DNA of 64,000 nucleotides, taken from NCBI GenBank assembly GCA_947627045.1, contig CANQUM010000002.1, positions 62,001-126,000 of the forward strand. The letters run 5' to 3'. Position numbers and translations under genes: made by a program. The notes beneath the pieces are model-generated. The model was not told the DNA's origin and ran no database searches. It saw only the letters and a list, made by a program, of their open reading frames with translations. Each line of letters starts with the position of its first letter. Within the stretch, counting starts at the first letter, position 1. Below, piece by piece: positions 40,329 to 48,961 of the stretch. The DNA is from an uncultured Clostridia bacterium. GTDB taxonomy: Bacteria > Bacillota > Clostridia > Oscillospirales > Ruminococcaceae.

Positions 40329-41375
40329 TTATCCAACAAGTCCCGAACGCTCAATACCTTCAGTAAAGTATTTCTGCAAGAATACATACATAACAAGTAT
40401 CGGCGTTATTGCAAGAATACATCCTGACTCAAGCCAAACAATCATCTGACGTGGTCCGACTGTCTGATTATCAAACAGCTCTGACTGCAATGTAGAAGTC
40501 AGATTTTTGAGCATCAATGCAACGGTATCATTCTGATTGAAGAATGAAGACGATACATAGTAGTCATTCCAGTACCATACAACTGAGAACAGAAATACTG
40601 TCAAGAATGACGATGCAGCGTTAGGAACCATTACAACGATAAATGTTTTAAGCGGTCCGCATCCGTCAAGATAAGCTGCGTCCTCAAGTTCCTTAGGAAG
40701 TCCCCTGAAGAACTGCCTGAATATAAGGATAAACAATCCGGCTCTCAAACCGTTAGCGAACAGCGCCGGCAAGTACATTGTGAGTCCGCTGTTTATGAGT
40801 GAGACCGTATCTCCTGTGAACAGCTTAACCAATCCCAGCGGATTGAAGTATGAATACTGCATATACAGCGGGATAGTAGTAATCTGAGGCGGTACTATGA
40901 TCATTAAAACAACAATCACAAACAACAAGCCCTTGCCCTTGAAGTTAAATCTTGCAAATCCATAACCAGTAATTGCACAGGTAATAACCTGAAGAATTGA
41001 AGCCACAAGGTTCAGCTTTATTGTGTTGAGAACAGTTGCACCGTATTTCATAACATCCCAAGTTTCCCGAATGTTTTGAAGTGTCAAACTCTTTGGAATC
41101 CATACAATTGACGGGTCATTCATCTGATCATTAGGTCTGAATGCTGTAGAAACCATAAATATCAAGGGATACAGAATGATAAAACACAAACCAAACAGAA
41201 TTAAAAATCTGAATATCGGCCAAACTGAACTTGTAAAGGCTTTACGTCTGTTATACCTTTTTTGTTCGGGGGTAATCTCTATAGTTATTCCGGCTTCTTT
41301 CATAGCTTTTAACTTAGCTTTTTTAGCGGCTTTCATTTCTTTTTCAAAGCGCTTTTCTTCTTTTTTAGTTGCCAT
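40329..41375 (-). CDS. MalG-type ABC sugar permease
   Basis: 348-residue membrane permease with a long basic N-terminal extension (about 40 residues, KKEEKRFEKEMKAAKKAKLK) and then six helices. The EAA loop is seen as LEDAAYLDGCGPLKTFIVVMVPNAASS, which contacts the ATPase. It ends with the common ALIVGMYVFLQKYFTEGIERSGLVG-like tail, here VMYVFLQKYFTEGIERSGLVG. It pairs with the MalF-type gene 12 bp upstream and is the last gene of the operon; a strong terminator follows. Confidence 0.88.
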   Translation of the reverse strand: MATKKEEKRFEKEMKAAKKAKLKAMKEAGITIEITPEQKRYNRRKAFTSSVWPIFRFLILFGLCFIILYPLIFMVSTAFRPNDQMNDPSIVWIPKSLTLQNIRETWDVMKYGATVLNTIKLNLVASILQVITCAITGYGFARFNFKGKGLLFVIVVLMIIVPPQITTIPLYMQYSYFNPLGLVKLFTGDTVSLINSGLTMYLPALFANGLRAGLFILIFRQFFRGLPKELEDAAYLDGCGPLKTFIVVMVPNAASSFLTVFLFSVVWYWNDYYVSSSFFNQNDTVALMLKNLTSTLQSELFDNQTVGPRQMIVWLESGCILAITPILVMYVFLQKYFTEGIERSGLVG

Positions 41376-41387
41376 CTATATCCCCCC

Positions 41388-42374
41388 TTATCCTACTTCG
41401 TAATATACAAACTTGTTTATAATAGCAACAAGTATCGCCAACGCCACTCCGACTATCAGGAAGTATGCCCATGCCATCGCAGACATATATCCGTAGTTCC
41501 AGTCGCTTCCCTGCGTCAGAATAAGTTTCATAACCTTATTCTCAGGGTCAACGAACGAGTCGATAACTGTGTAAACTAAGCTTGCTAATATCATCGGGCT
41601 TATGTACGGAATAGTAATCTTCCAGAAGTATTCCCAAGCAGTAGCACCCTCCATCTGAGCTGCTTCCTTTGCTGAGAACGGTATATTCTGCAAAGCCGCA
41701 AGGAATAGAAGTATCTGAATTCCTGAGTTCCATACAAGGTTGAATATATCAGAAGTTACCGATGTGATCGTATTGGTAAGAGCATCGCTTATTCCGTATA
41801 TTCCGAGAAACTCCAGCAATTGATCGACCAAATCGGTTTCAAAGAGCGTGTTGAACTGCTCTCCGCCTCCTGCTGCATATCCGCCTGTATCCATATTACC
41901 GTTAATTACTTCAATAACAGGTCCCGTTGCAATAATAACCGGCAGGAAGAAAACTGCTCTTGCAAAGGTTCTTCCCCTGAACTTCTGATTTAATATAACT
42001 GCCACGAAAATCGAGAATATAATTATCAGCGGCGTTTTCAAAGCTGTAGAACCAAGTATCTCAACTAAATACTGTGAATAATACTGGTCTTTTCTAAAGG
42101 CGTCATGATAGTGTCCAAGACCGTTCCATTCAAGCTGCATAACTCCTCTTTGAGGCTGAGTCTCATTAAACGAATAAACCAGCGATTCAAACAGCGGCAA
42201 TATGAAGAAATAAATCGTTCCTATAAGCCAAAGTGCTATAAACGCATATCCGTAAAGTGCCTTTCTTCTTTCATACGGAATTTTTAGTCCCTTTTGCTTA
42301 ACGCCTTTCGGAGGTTTCAGGGCCTTTACTTCTTCCTTTGTAGGTGTTGAAACAACATTTTCCGTGTTTGTCAT
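41388..42374 (-). CDS. MalF-type ABC sugar permease
   Basis: 328-residue integral membrane permease (about six helices), N-terminal polar stretch with KGLKIPYERRKALYGYAFIALWLIG. EAA loop: PFSAKEAAQMEGATAWEYFWKITIPYISPMI. It forms the heterodimeric channel of a carbohydrate importer with the MalG-type protein downstream. Its ATG overlaps the stop codon of the DUF5696-like gene (TAATG), so the two genes are translationally coupled. Confidence 0.88.
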   Translation of the reverse strand: MTNTENVVSTPTKEEVKALKPPKGVKQKGLKIPYERRKALYGYAFIALWLIGTIYFFILPLFESLVYSFNETQPQRGVMQLEWNGLGHYHDAFRKDQYYSQYLVEILGSTALKTPLIIIFSIFVAVILNQKFRGRTFARAVFFLPVIIATGPVIEVINGNMDTGGYAAGGGEQFNTLFETDLVDQLLEFLGIYGISDALTNTITSVTSDIFNLVWNSGIQILLFLAALQNIPFSAKEAAQMEGATAWEYFWKITIPYISPMILASLVYTVIDSFVDPENKVMKLILTQGSDWNYGYMSAMAWAYFLIVGVALAILVAIINKFVYYEVG

Positions 42375-44761
42375 TAGCCTTGTGCGCCTCCTTCCTTAAT
42401 AACCTGACTGACATCAACATTAGCTCCGTCGATTGAAACCGTTCCTTTGTTCAAATCGACCTGTACAACTGTTTCTGCTGTACTTCCGTCTTCGCTTCCA
42501 TAGGTCGTTTTCAAAATGTTGTTCTGTCTGTCAACATCAAAATTAGTAATTACCTTATTGCTTACTGCTCCCAAAACCTGCTTCGCAGCCTTTGATTCAG
42601 CAGCGGCAGTATCGATCCAGCCCTCATAATTTGCATAGTACAAATCACCGTATGCCGTATCAGACAGCTTTGAACTCTGCTCATACAACATATCATAGTG
42701 CAATGACGAACCGTATGCAAGTGCCAGCAAAAATGTTTCTTCTGAATTAGAGCTCTTGTTTATTGCCTGTGTTGAATAAGGTACATATCCGTGAACTACC
42801 ATCTGATAGAACGGTATATCATAGTCAACAATGTTGAAACCGCTTGAATTAACAGGAACATTTGTAACGTGGTCAACATACGGAAGAATATAAGAATTTG
42901 CACCATCTGCCAAAACTGAACCTACATCTTTATTAGCCTTTTCATAACCCTCAAGAATGGTGTTCATCGTATCTTGTCTGCTGGAAAAGTTTTTAAGCGA
43001 GAAGTCTGAAACTAACTTTGAAGAGAAACCGCCGAATGAAATATTTTTCAGCTCCTCGTCCTTATAGCTTGTAACAATCTCGTCAAAAACTTTCGAATAA
43101 ACTGTCGGCGTCAAAAGTGCAGGAGCAGTGTCTGTAGCTCCGCCGAATGCCGGATTATACTGAATCTGTCTCGAGTAAGAATTGGAAACTCTAGTAGCTG
43201 TGCTGGAGAATGTCCAATATCCCCATGAACTGCTTTCCATTTCCATATTGTCAAGAGCCGGGAAAATCTTAATTCCGTTAGACTCGGCAAAGGACATCAG
43301 ATCTTCAAAATCTTTTCTTCCTCCGAGAGTTCCAGCCGGCTTTGCCTTTGTTGAAATCTTCTTTGCTATAGACTTATCCGTCCAGTCGTTATAGTTTGCA
43401 ATTATGTCTGTAACTCCGCTGTCCTGCAGCTTCTCGAGAATAGTTTTTGCCTGACTGAATGAAGTAACAGAGGTTTTCAAATCAAACGGTATTCCAAGAA
43501 TTGATTTCTGCATCACAACTCCGCCGTACAAGTCTACATAAAGATTTGACTGATTTTCCTCTACCTTAGAAGCAAGACCCTTATTATTGATCAGATAGTT
43601 TCTGTAAACCTTTGCACAGTCTGCATAATTTACATCGTTCTTCTTAGCGATTGGATAATAGGTTACTGCGATTTCCTCCTGAGCAATGTTGCCCTTTTGG
43701 AATACCTCCAGAGGATCCAACTCACCGCTTAAATAGTAGTCGTCGGAAGTTCTTACCTCAAAGCTGAAATAAGAATTATTGTAAGTCTGATTGTTCTGTC
43801 CGCTCACCTGTGCATTTACAGAAACATTTGCGTCTCCGCTAGTTGCAACCGCTACAAGCGCCTTATTGCCTGAAACAGTTGCCGTTACCGGCATATAAGC
43901 CTGCTCTGTAGTTTTAGAAGCCGTCAGCGGTACAGTTGTATAGTCTCTTCCGTAAACCTTTTGAGAATACGCGCTTGAGTAACTTGATTTTCCGTTGTTA
44001 TACTCAATAACTGCTCCGCTTCCGTCAGGCACTATCATATAACCGTTTACTGTTTTTCCGTTTATGTCTGTAGCCGGAGCCGCACCAAATGAAGGCGTTA
44101 ACATAATTTGAGTTATAACTTTTCCGTCTACAACTGAAATGTTATCCTCCTTTATCTTTGATGTATCACACGAAACCTTCAATGAGTCCTCGCCCAAAGT
44201 GTATTCAACCGGAACCGTGAACCCGTCTGTGAAGTCGTATGTAAAAATAACACCGTCGCTTTTCGTTTCTATTTTAGTTTTGCAAGTATCTCTTGTTCTT
44301 GAAGCCACTCCGGAATACAGAGGAGAAGTTGTTCTTTTAGCCTGATTGCCGTATTCAAGTGCCAGACCTGAGTTTAACTGCTGTCTCTGGGTATCCTTCA
44401 TATAGGATTCTCCCCTTGACGTTTTGCCAAGCGATGTATCGTCTGCCAAAGCATTAATAGGAGTACTCCACCAATAGTTGGGCGCCGATAATGATTTGTC
44501 AAGAAGACAAACCCTTTCATTTTCTTCATCATACCAAAGCTCGAGATTTCCGGCTTGTGCAGCTTTTTTGCAGTTTTTTAACGCCTGCTCGTCAGTAATC
44601 TTTGCCGGAAGTTCATTTGTACTTGTACTCTGAGCCGCTGAAGAAGTACTTTTATCCGCTGCATCAGTCTCTTCGTCAGTTGAACCTACCAAAGTTCCGA
44701 TAGGAAGCATCATGGTAACAACTAATGCAGATATAATTATTTTTCTTAATCTCTCACGCAT
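42374..44761 (-). CDS. Secreted DUF5696-like protein of the ABC operon
   Basis: 795-residue exported protein with a signal peptide (cleavage near residue 26-30) and no membrane anchor or lipobox. A Ser/Thr-rich linker follows, then a beta-rich domain to about residue 390 and a second half with TIM-barrel-like character (DIIANYNDWTDKSI, GIKIFPALDNMEMESSSWGYW, SFGGFSSKL). This is the layout of DUF5696 proteins that often accompany sugar ABC transporters, possibly acting as a glycoside hydrolase of unassigned type. Catalytic residues cannot be named. Its position between the permease pair and the YIP1-like gene supports a role in the same uptake system. Confidence 0.7.
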   Translation of the reverse strand: MRERLRKIIISALVVTMMLPIGTLVGSTDEETDAADKSTSSAAQSTSTNELPAKITDEQALKNCKKAAQAGNLELWYDEENERVCLLDKSLSAPNYWWSTPINALADDTSLGKTSRGESYMKDTQRQQLNSGLALEYGNQAKRTTSPLYSGVASRTRDTCKTKIETKSDGVIFTYDFTDGFTVPVEYTLGEDSLKVSCDTSKIKEDNISVVDGKVITQIMLTPSFGAAPATDINGKTVNGYMIVPDGSGAVIEYNNGKSSYSSAYSQKVYGRDYTTVPLTASKTTEQAYMPVTATVSGNKALVAVATSGDANVSVNAQVSGQNNQTYNNSYFSFEVRTSDDYYLSGELDPLEVFQKGNIAQEEIAVTYYPIAKKNDVNYADCAKVYRNYLINNKGLASKVEENQSNLYVDLYGGVVMQKSILGIPFDLKTSVTSFSQAKTILEKLQDSGVTDIIANYNDWTDKSIAKKISTKAKPAGTLGGRKDFEDLMSFAESNGIKIFPALDNMEMESSSWGYWTFSSTATRVSNSYSRQIQYNPAFGGATDTAPALLTPTVYSKVFDEIVTSYKDEELKNISFGGFSSKLVSDFSLKNFSSRQDTMNTILEGYEKANKDVGSVLADGANSYILPYVDHVTNVPVNSSGFNIVDYDIPFYQMVVHGYVPYSTQAINKSSNSEETFLLALAYGSSLHYDMLYEQSSKLSDTAYGDLYYANYEGWIDTAAAESKAAKQVLGAVSNKVITNFDVDRQNNILKTTYGSEDGSTAETVVQVDLNKGTVSIDGANVDVSQVIKEGGAQG

Positions 44762-44775
44762 AATTATTACCTCCT

Positions 44776-45405
44776 TTAGCCCCTGAACCGATATGTCAAC
44801 TCTGTGTAGATCGAAGCGATAAACACATATACCTGCTGGAACAAGCTAATCAAAAGAACTAATAAGAACAGAATTATAAGCATTGCCACCAGCGTGAATG
44901 CAATTGATAAAAGCGTTTTTGGGAACGAGTACTGATGAACCGTCCTTATTGCCTGAATCATCAGAACAACCGACCATCCCAATCCTACATAGTAAATTAC
45001 ATTCATCCAAACTATCTCATCTTTAACTATAAAGTTGGATATGAATACGCTTAAATATGTACCAACGATATACGGTACCAACGCATATGCCGAATAAATG
45101 CAAATTCTTTTGATGGTTCCCTCTCCGTTAAAAAGTGTACACAAAGCCCAGTTTGCTATTACCCATGTAAAGAAATAAACAATACTTTGTACAAATAACG
45201 GAACTACATTAAATATCTTTACATATGAATCATTAAACTGAAATCCTGTAAGCTGTCTGTTTACAACCATAGCTACAAATAGCAATAATACAATTACTAA
45301 GGATATTTTCATTGAGCCTTTTTTCTTCCACCTTAAATCATCATATCCTTCAACCGGATGGAAAATAACATGCTTTAACCAACCGAGCTGTGAAAATTCA
45401 TACAT
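44776..45405 (-). CDS. YIP1-like membrane protein
   Basis: 209-residue protein with about five helices, opening with FSQLGWLKHVIFHPVEGYDDLRWKKKGSMKIS, where the HPxxxYxDLR pattern before the first helix is the mark of bacterial YIP1-domain proteins. Function is not known. It is 2 bp from the NHL/TPR gene and 15 bp before the DUF5696-like gene, so it is certainly cotranscribed and may help assemble or anchor the exported components. Confidence 0.75.
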   Translation of the reverse strand: MYEFSQLGWLKHVIFHPVEGYDDLRWKKKGSMKISLVIVLLLFVAMVVNRQLTGFQFNDSYVKIFNVVPLFVQSIVYFFTWVIANWALCTLFNGEGTIKRICIYSAYALVPYIVGTYLSVFISNFIVKDEIVWMNVIYYVGLGWSVVLMIQAIRTVHQYSFPKTLLSIAFTLVAMLIILFLLVLLISLFQQVYVFIASIYTELTYRFRG

Positions 45406-45406
45406 A

Positions 45407-47035
45407 TTATTTACCCTCCTTTTCCGGTTTCTTTTTTAACTTTGGCATTTTTATTATGCCCTTCTTGAAAAGCTTCCGCAATACTATGATTGCAACTATT
45501 ATAATAATTAAAATTATTATTATCATAGTGAAATTCGCTCTCAAAAAATCGTCTCGTTCATATTTATAAGCTCTGTCGTATGAGCTTTTTGCAACAGAAA
45601 CCTTGAAGTTTTCCATAGCCTTATCATATTCACCCGTGTTAAGATAAGCCTTTCCGAGACCGAAATATGCTAATGAATATCCGCCGTCTCTCTTGATTAC
45701 CTCGTTCCACGGATCAATAGCCTGCTCATAAAGTCCCTTCTCGTAAAGGGCAGCCGCCTCGTGAACATATTTTCCGAAAGTCGTTTCAACGAAAATTGTT
45801 ATATCGTTTTTCTTACCGTCAATAACATAAATCTTTTCGCCTATTGCTTCAATACCGTTCGGTGCTGTAAAAGTACCTCTCTGGTCTGATGTTCCGTTCT
45901 TTGAACCGAATATGAACAGCAAATCATTATCCTGAGTGTACTGGAACACACGTCCTGTTTCATAGTCAAGAAGATTGATAATTCCATCAGCTCCGACTGC
46001 AATATCAGTCAGTCTTGAAGCGTATTTACTTGTGTCGCAATCTGCAAACTCAGGCAAATCACCAAATTTATACTCGTTTCCGGTAGCGGTATTCCAAATG
46101 TTTTCACCGGCAGGATTCAGCTTTTTAACTGCGTCTGTAGAAGCGTTTGCAGCTTCTGTTACTGTATAAATAAATCCTTCGCTGTCAATATCGAAGTTTG
46201 CATACTCAACAGGAACATTTCTCGTCATTGAAGCTATCTGCTCGTTTGAAGCAAATTTTCTCCAGATTGCCTGACGAATAACAGCAGCAGTCTGTTCAAC
46301 TCTGTTAGCTCCGTAGAAACCAGTAAATTCACCCGTTTCACCGAATACAACTGCTCCCGTTGTTACCGATGAAACAACTACATATAGAATTCCTGCACTG
46401 TCAACCAAAATCTTTGACGGATTAAATGTTCTTGAAGCATTTGCATAAAGCTCTGAATCAGGCTTTGTATACTCAAGAGTACATTTTGCCGAGTTCTTTG
46501 ACTCCACCACAGCCTTTACAACTCTTGCGTTTTTATTGTCCGCAACAAAGATAATAGGCTTATTTGTTTCCTTATCTATGTTTACATATATACCTGTCGG
46601 ATTTGAAAAGGTCGAAAGACTTGTTTCTGCATCAAGTGATGTTTGGGAATTTGAAACTCCCTTATAGCATCCGATAACCTTTAAGTTAGAGTCGGTTCTA
46701 AGAATTCTGTTATTACCCGAATCTGCTATCCAGAATTCTTTTGTGTTCTCCTCATAAAATATATCGGAAGCACCTGAAAGATTAGTAGGCTCATTTTCGC
46801 TGACAAACAAATCGCTCTTAGGATCAGCCAGCTTATCAAGCTCCATTTCATAGCCGGTAATAGTCTCATCAACTCTGTATCCGCTCTGAGACGGAATAGC
46901 GTCTCCCCAAGCATCATAGTTGTATGATACATACGGTTCACCCGCATAAGCAGTTATAGTCATTGCTGCGGTTATGCTTAGTGCGAGTCCGACTGAGATA
47001 ATATTTTTTATACGTTTTTTCATTCTCGACACCAT
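45407..47035 (-). CDS. Exported beta-propeller/TPR protein with C-terminal anchor
   Basis: 542-residue protein. A signal peptide (ends near AYA) is followed by an NHL-type beta-propeller (residues about 60-400; repeats such as FWIADSGNNRILRTDSNLKVIG, GIYVNIDKETNKPIIFVADNKNARVV and GFIYTVTEAANAS). TPR-like helices (about 410-480; AYFGLGKAYLNTGEYDKAMENFKVSVA) and a C-terminal membrane helix (TMIIIILIIIIVAIIVL) with a lysine-rich cytoplasmic tail complete it. It would sit on the outer face of the membrane, perhaps as a scaffold or sensor for the importer. Start uncertain: the ATG at 47035 follows AAAGGTGAT; a GTG at 47041 and an ATG at 47023 are alternatives. Confidence 0.78.
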   Translation of the reverse strand: MVSRMKKRIKNIISVGLALSITAAMTITAYAGEPYVSYNYDAWGDAIPSQSGYRVDETITGYEMELDKLADPKSDLFVSENEPTNLSGASDIFYEENTKEFWIADSGNNRILRTDSNLKVIGCYKGVSNSQTSLDAETSLSTFSNPTGIYVNIDKETNKPIIFVADNKNARVVKAVVESKNSAKCTLEYTKPDSELYANASRTFNPSKILVDSAGILYVVVSSVTTGAVVFGETGEFTGFYGANRVEQTAAVIRQAIWRKFASNEQIASMTRNVPVEYANFDIDSEGFIYTVTEAANASTDAVKKLNPAGENIWNTATGNEYKFGDLPEFADCDTSKYASRLTDIAVGADGIINLLDYETGRVFQYTQDNDLLFIFGSKNGTSDQRGTFTAPNGIEAIGEKIYVIDGKKNDITIFVETTFGKYVHEAAALYEKGLYEQAIDPWNEVIKRDGGYSLAYFGLGKAYLNTGEYDKAMENFKVSVAKSSYDRAYKYERDDFLRANFTMIIIILIIIIVAIIVLRKLFKKGIIKMPKLKKKPEKEGK

Positions 47036-47078
47036 TATCACCTTTTTCCTTTTTATATTTTATCTGAATAATTATCCG

Positions 47079-47975
47079 TTAGTCTTTAATTCCTGAATTA
47101 GCCATTGTTTCCATTACGTTACCTTGAGCTATCATGAATACGACCAGCGGAGGAATTAAAAGCAATACTGCTGTCGCAAACGTTACGCCCTGACGGGCAA
47201 TACCTGCAGCTGTTATCTGCTGCAAAATTGTCGGAAGCGTTTTAAGTTCCTCTGAATAAATCAGAGATCCGCCTTGAATCTGCCATGCTGCCTGGAATGC
47301 AAAGATGATAAGCGTCATCAATGCGGGCTTTGAGTTCGGAATAACTATTCCCCAGCAGATTCTGAAAAGTCCTGCACCGTCAACCTTAGCCGCTTCTATC
47401 ATCGAATCGTGAATTGTAGAGATGCTCTGTCTCATCAAGAACAGGTTCATAGGAGTTGCTATACTCGGAAGTATCAGTGCCCAATATGTATCGATCATAC
47501 CGAGTTTTGCCATTACTAAGAACTGCATAATCCACAATGCCTGCGATGTAAACAGAAGAGCTGTTACAATAATTTTGTTAATTACATTGCTTCCCGGAAA
47601 TCTGCATTTTGCAAGTACGAATGCTGCCATACAAGATACAAACAGATTGGCAACCGTTACAACAATCGTAACAAATACGCTGTTGAAAATGTATCTGGAA
47701 AGCGGAACCCATAAACTTGCAGCAATTTTAAACATATCCGAATAGTTAGTTAAAGTTGGATCTAAAACATAAAGCTTAGGCGGGAATACGAATAGCTCAT
47801 GCACCGGTTTAAAGGATTGAATAAGTGCATAGTAAATAGGGAAAATCATAAATATTCCGAGCAAGCACAGAAACAGGAAAATCACTATATCTCCGCCAAG
47901 AGAACCGTTTACTCTCTTTTTCTTGTCTCTGACCTTCAGCTTTTCAATATCCTTCTTCTTTCTCTTTTTTGACAT
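47079..47975 (-). CDS. MalG-type ABC sugar permease, second pair
   Basis: 298-residue permease with a basic N-terminus (KKRKKKDIEKLKVRDKKKR) and six helices. EAA loop: DSMIEAAKVDGAGLFRICWGIVIPNSKPALMTL. The C-terminus ends in VMETMANSGIKD, a common end for this group (carbohydrate ABC permease). It pairs with the MalF-type gene 16 bp upstream and duplicates the function of 40329-41375, so the operon encodes two complete permease pairs. Confidence 0.88.
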   Translation of the reverse strand: MSKKRKKKDIEKLKVRDKKKRVNGSLGGDIVIFLFLCLLGIFMIFPIYYALIQSFKPVHELFVFPPKLYVLDPTLTNYSDMFKIAASLWVPLSRYIFNSVFVTIVVTVANLFVSCMAAFVLAKCRFPGSNVINKIIVTALLFTSQALWIMQFLVMAKLGMIDTYWALILPSIATPMNLFLMRQSISTIHDSMIEAAKVDGAGLFRICWGIVIPNSKPALMTLIIFAFQAAWQIQGGSLIYSEELKTLPTILQQITAAGIARQGVTFATAVLLLIPPLVVFMIAQGNVMETMANSGIKD

Positions 47976-47991
47976 ATCGTATTCACCTCCC

Positions 47992-48945
47992 CTAATCTAA
48001 GTATTTGGCAAGCAGCCAGTTAATAAACTTATTTACCAACAGCATCGCGGCGAATAATACGAAACATATTGCCGAAGCATATCCCATTTCGTAACGTATT
48101 GTTCCGTAGTCGGTAGCGTGGTTCATTATTGTGTGTACCTTGTAGTCTGTAGATGGCAAACCGATAAGCGATTGTCCTACAACTCCGACTGTGAATGCTG
48201 CTGAAATCTGGAGTACAGCTGCGAACAACAGCTGCGGTCCCATTGAAGGAATAGTGATGGTGAAAAGCTCCTGCCATCTGTTTTTGATTCCTTCGATTGC
48301 TCCTGCCTCGTACATCGACTTGTCAATGTTCTGGAAACCTGCACGGAGTGCCAAGAATCCTGCACCCATTGAAATCCATAACTGAACCACAATAACAACT
48401 CCGAACATATAAGCCGTATCTGTCAGCCACTGAACAGGTGCGTTTATAAAGCCTAAGTCTAGTAATACCGAGTTGAAATATCCGTATGTATCTCCCGAGA
48501 ACAGCAACTGCCATATTACATAAACAGAAGGCGTCATTGAAGGAGCGTAGAATACGAATGTAAAAATTGTTTTCAAAGCAGGGTGCATTTCATTTATGAG
48601 CCAAGCCAAGAAAAAGCTTAGAACATAACTGAACGGACCTGTAAAAATTGCAAATACCAATGTGTTTTTAACTGCTGTTAAGAATATATCGTCATTCAAA
48701 AACAGGGTATAAAAGTTTGATAAACCGATAAACTTTGGAAATTGCACCATATTAAAGTTTGTAAATCCCATAGGTAGCGACATTATAACAGGGATTATCA
48801 TAAATATTGTAAACAATATCATAAAAGGAGCAAGCATTCCATAGCAACCGATATTTACTCTCATCTGATGCAGCGTATATCTGACTTTGCCCTGATCTCT
48901 CATCAATACAGGCTTTTCTGCAACAGCCGTATCTGTTTTAGCCAT
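47992..48945 (-). CDS. MalF-type ABC sugar permease, second pair
   Basis: 317-residue permease, six helices after a polar N-terminus (GCYGMLAPFMILFTIFMIIPVIMSL first helix). EAA loop: KSMYEAGAIEGIKNRWQELFTITIPSMGPQLL. It follows the solute-binding gene by 16 bp, the usual order binding protein, MalF, MalG. Strong ribosome site AGGGAG before ATG at 48945. Confidence 0.88.
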   Translation of the reverse strand: MAKTDTAVAEKPVLMRDQGKVRYTLHQMRVNIGCYGMLAPFMILFTIFMIIPVIMSLPMGFTNFNMVQFPKFIGLSNFYTLFLNDDIFLTAVKNTLVFAIFTGPFSYVLSFFLAWLINEMHPALKTIFTFVFYAPSMTPSVYVIWQLLFSGDTYGYFNSVLLDLGFINAPVQWLTDTAYMFGVVIVVQLWISMGAGFLALRAGFQNIDKSMYEAGAIEGIKNRWQELFTITIPSMGPQLLFAAVLQISAAFTVGVVGQSLIGLPSTDYKVHTIMNHATDYGTIRYEMGYASAICFVLFAAMLLVNKFINWLLAKYLD

Positions 48946-48961
48946 TATTAATTACTCCCTC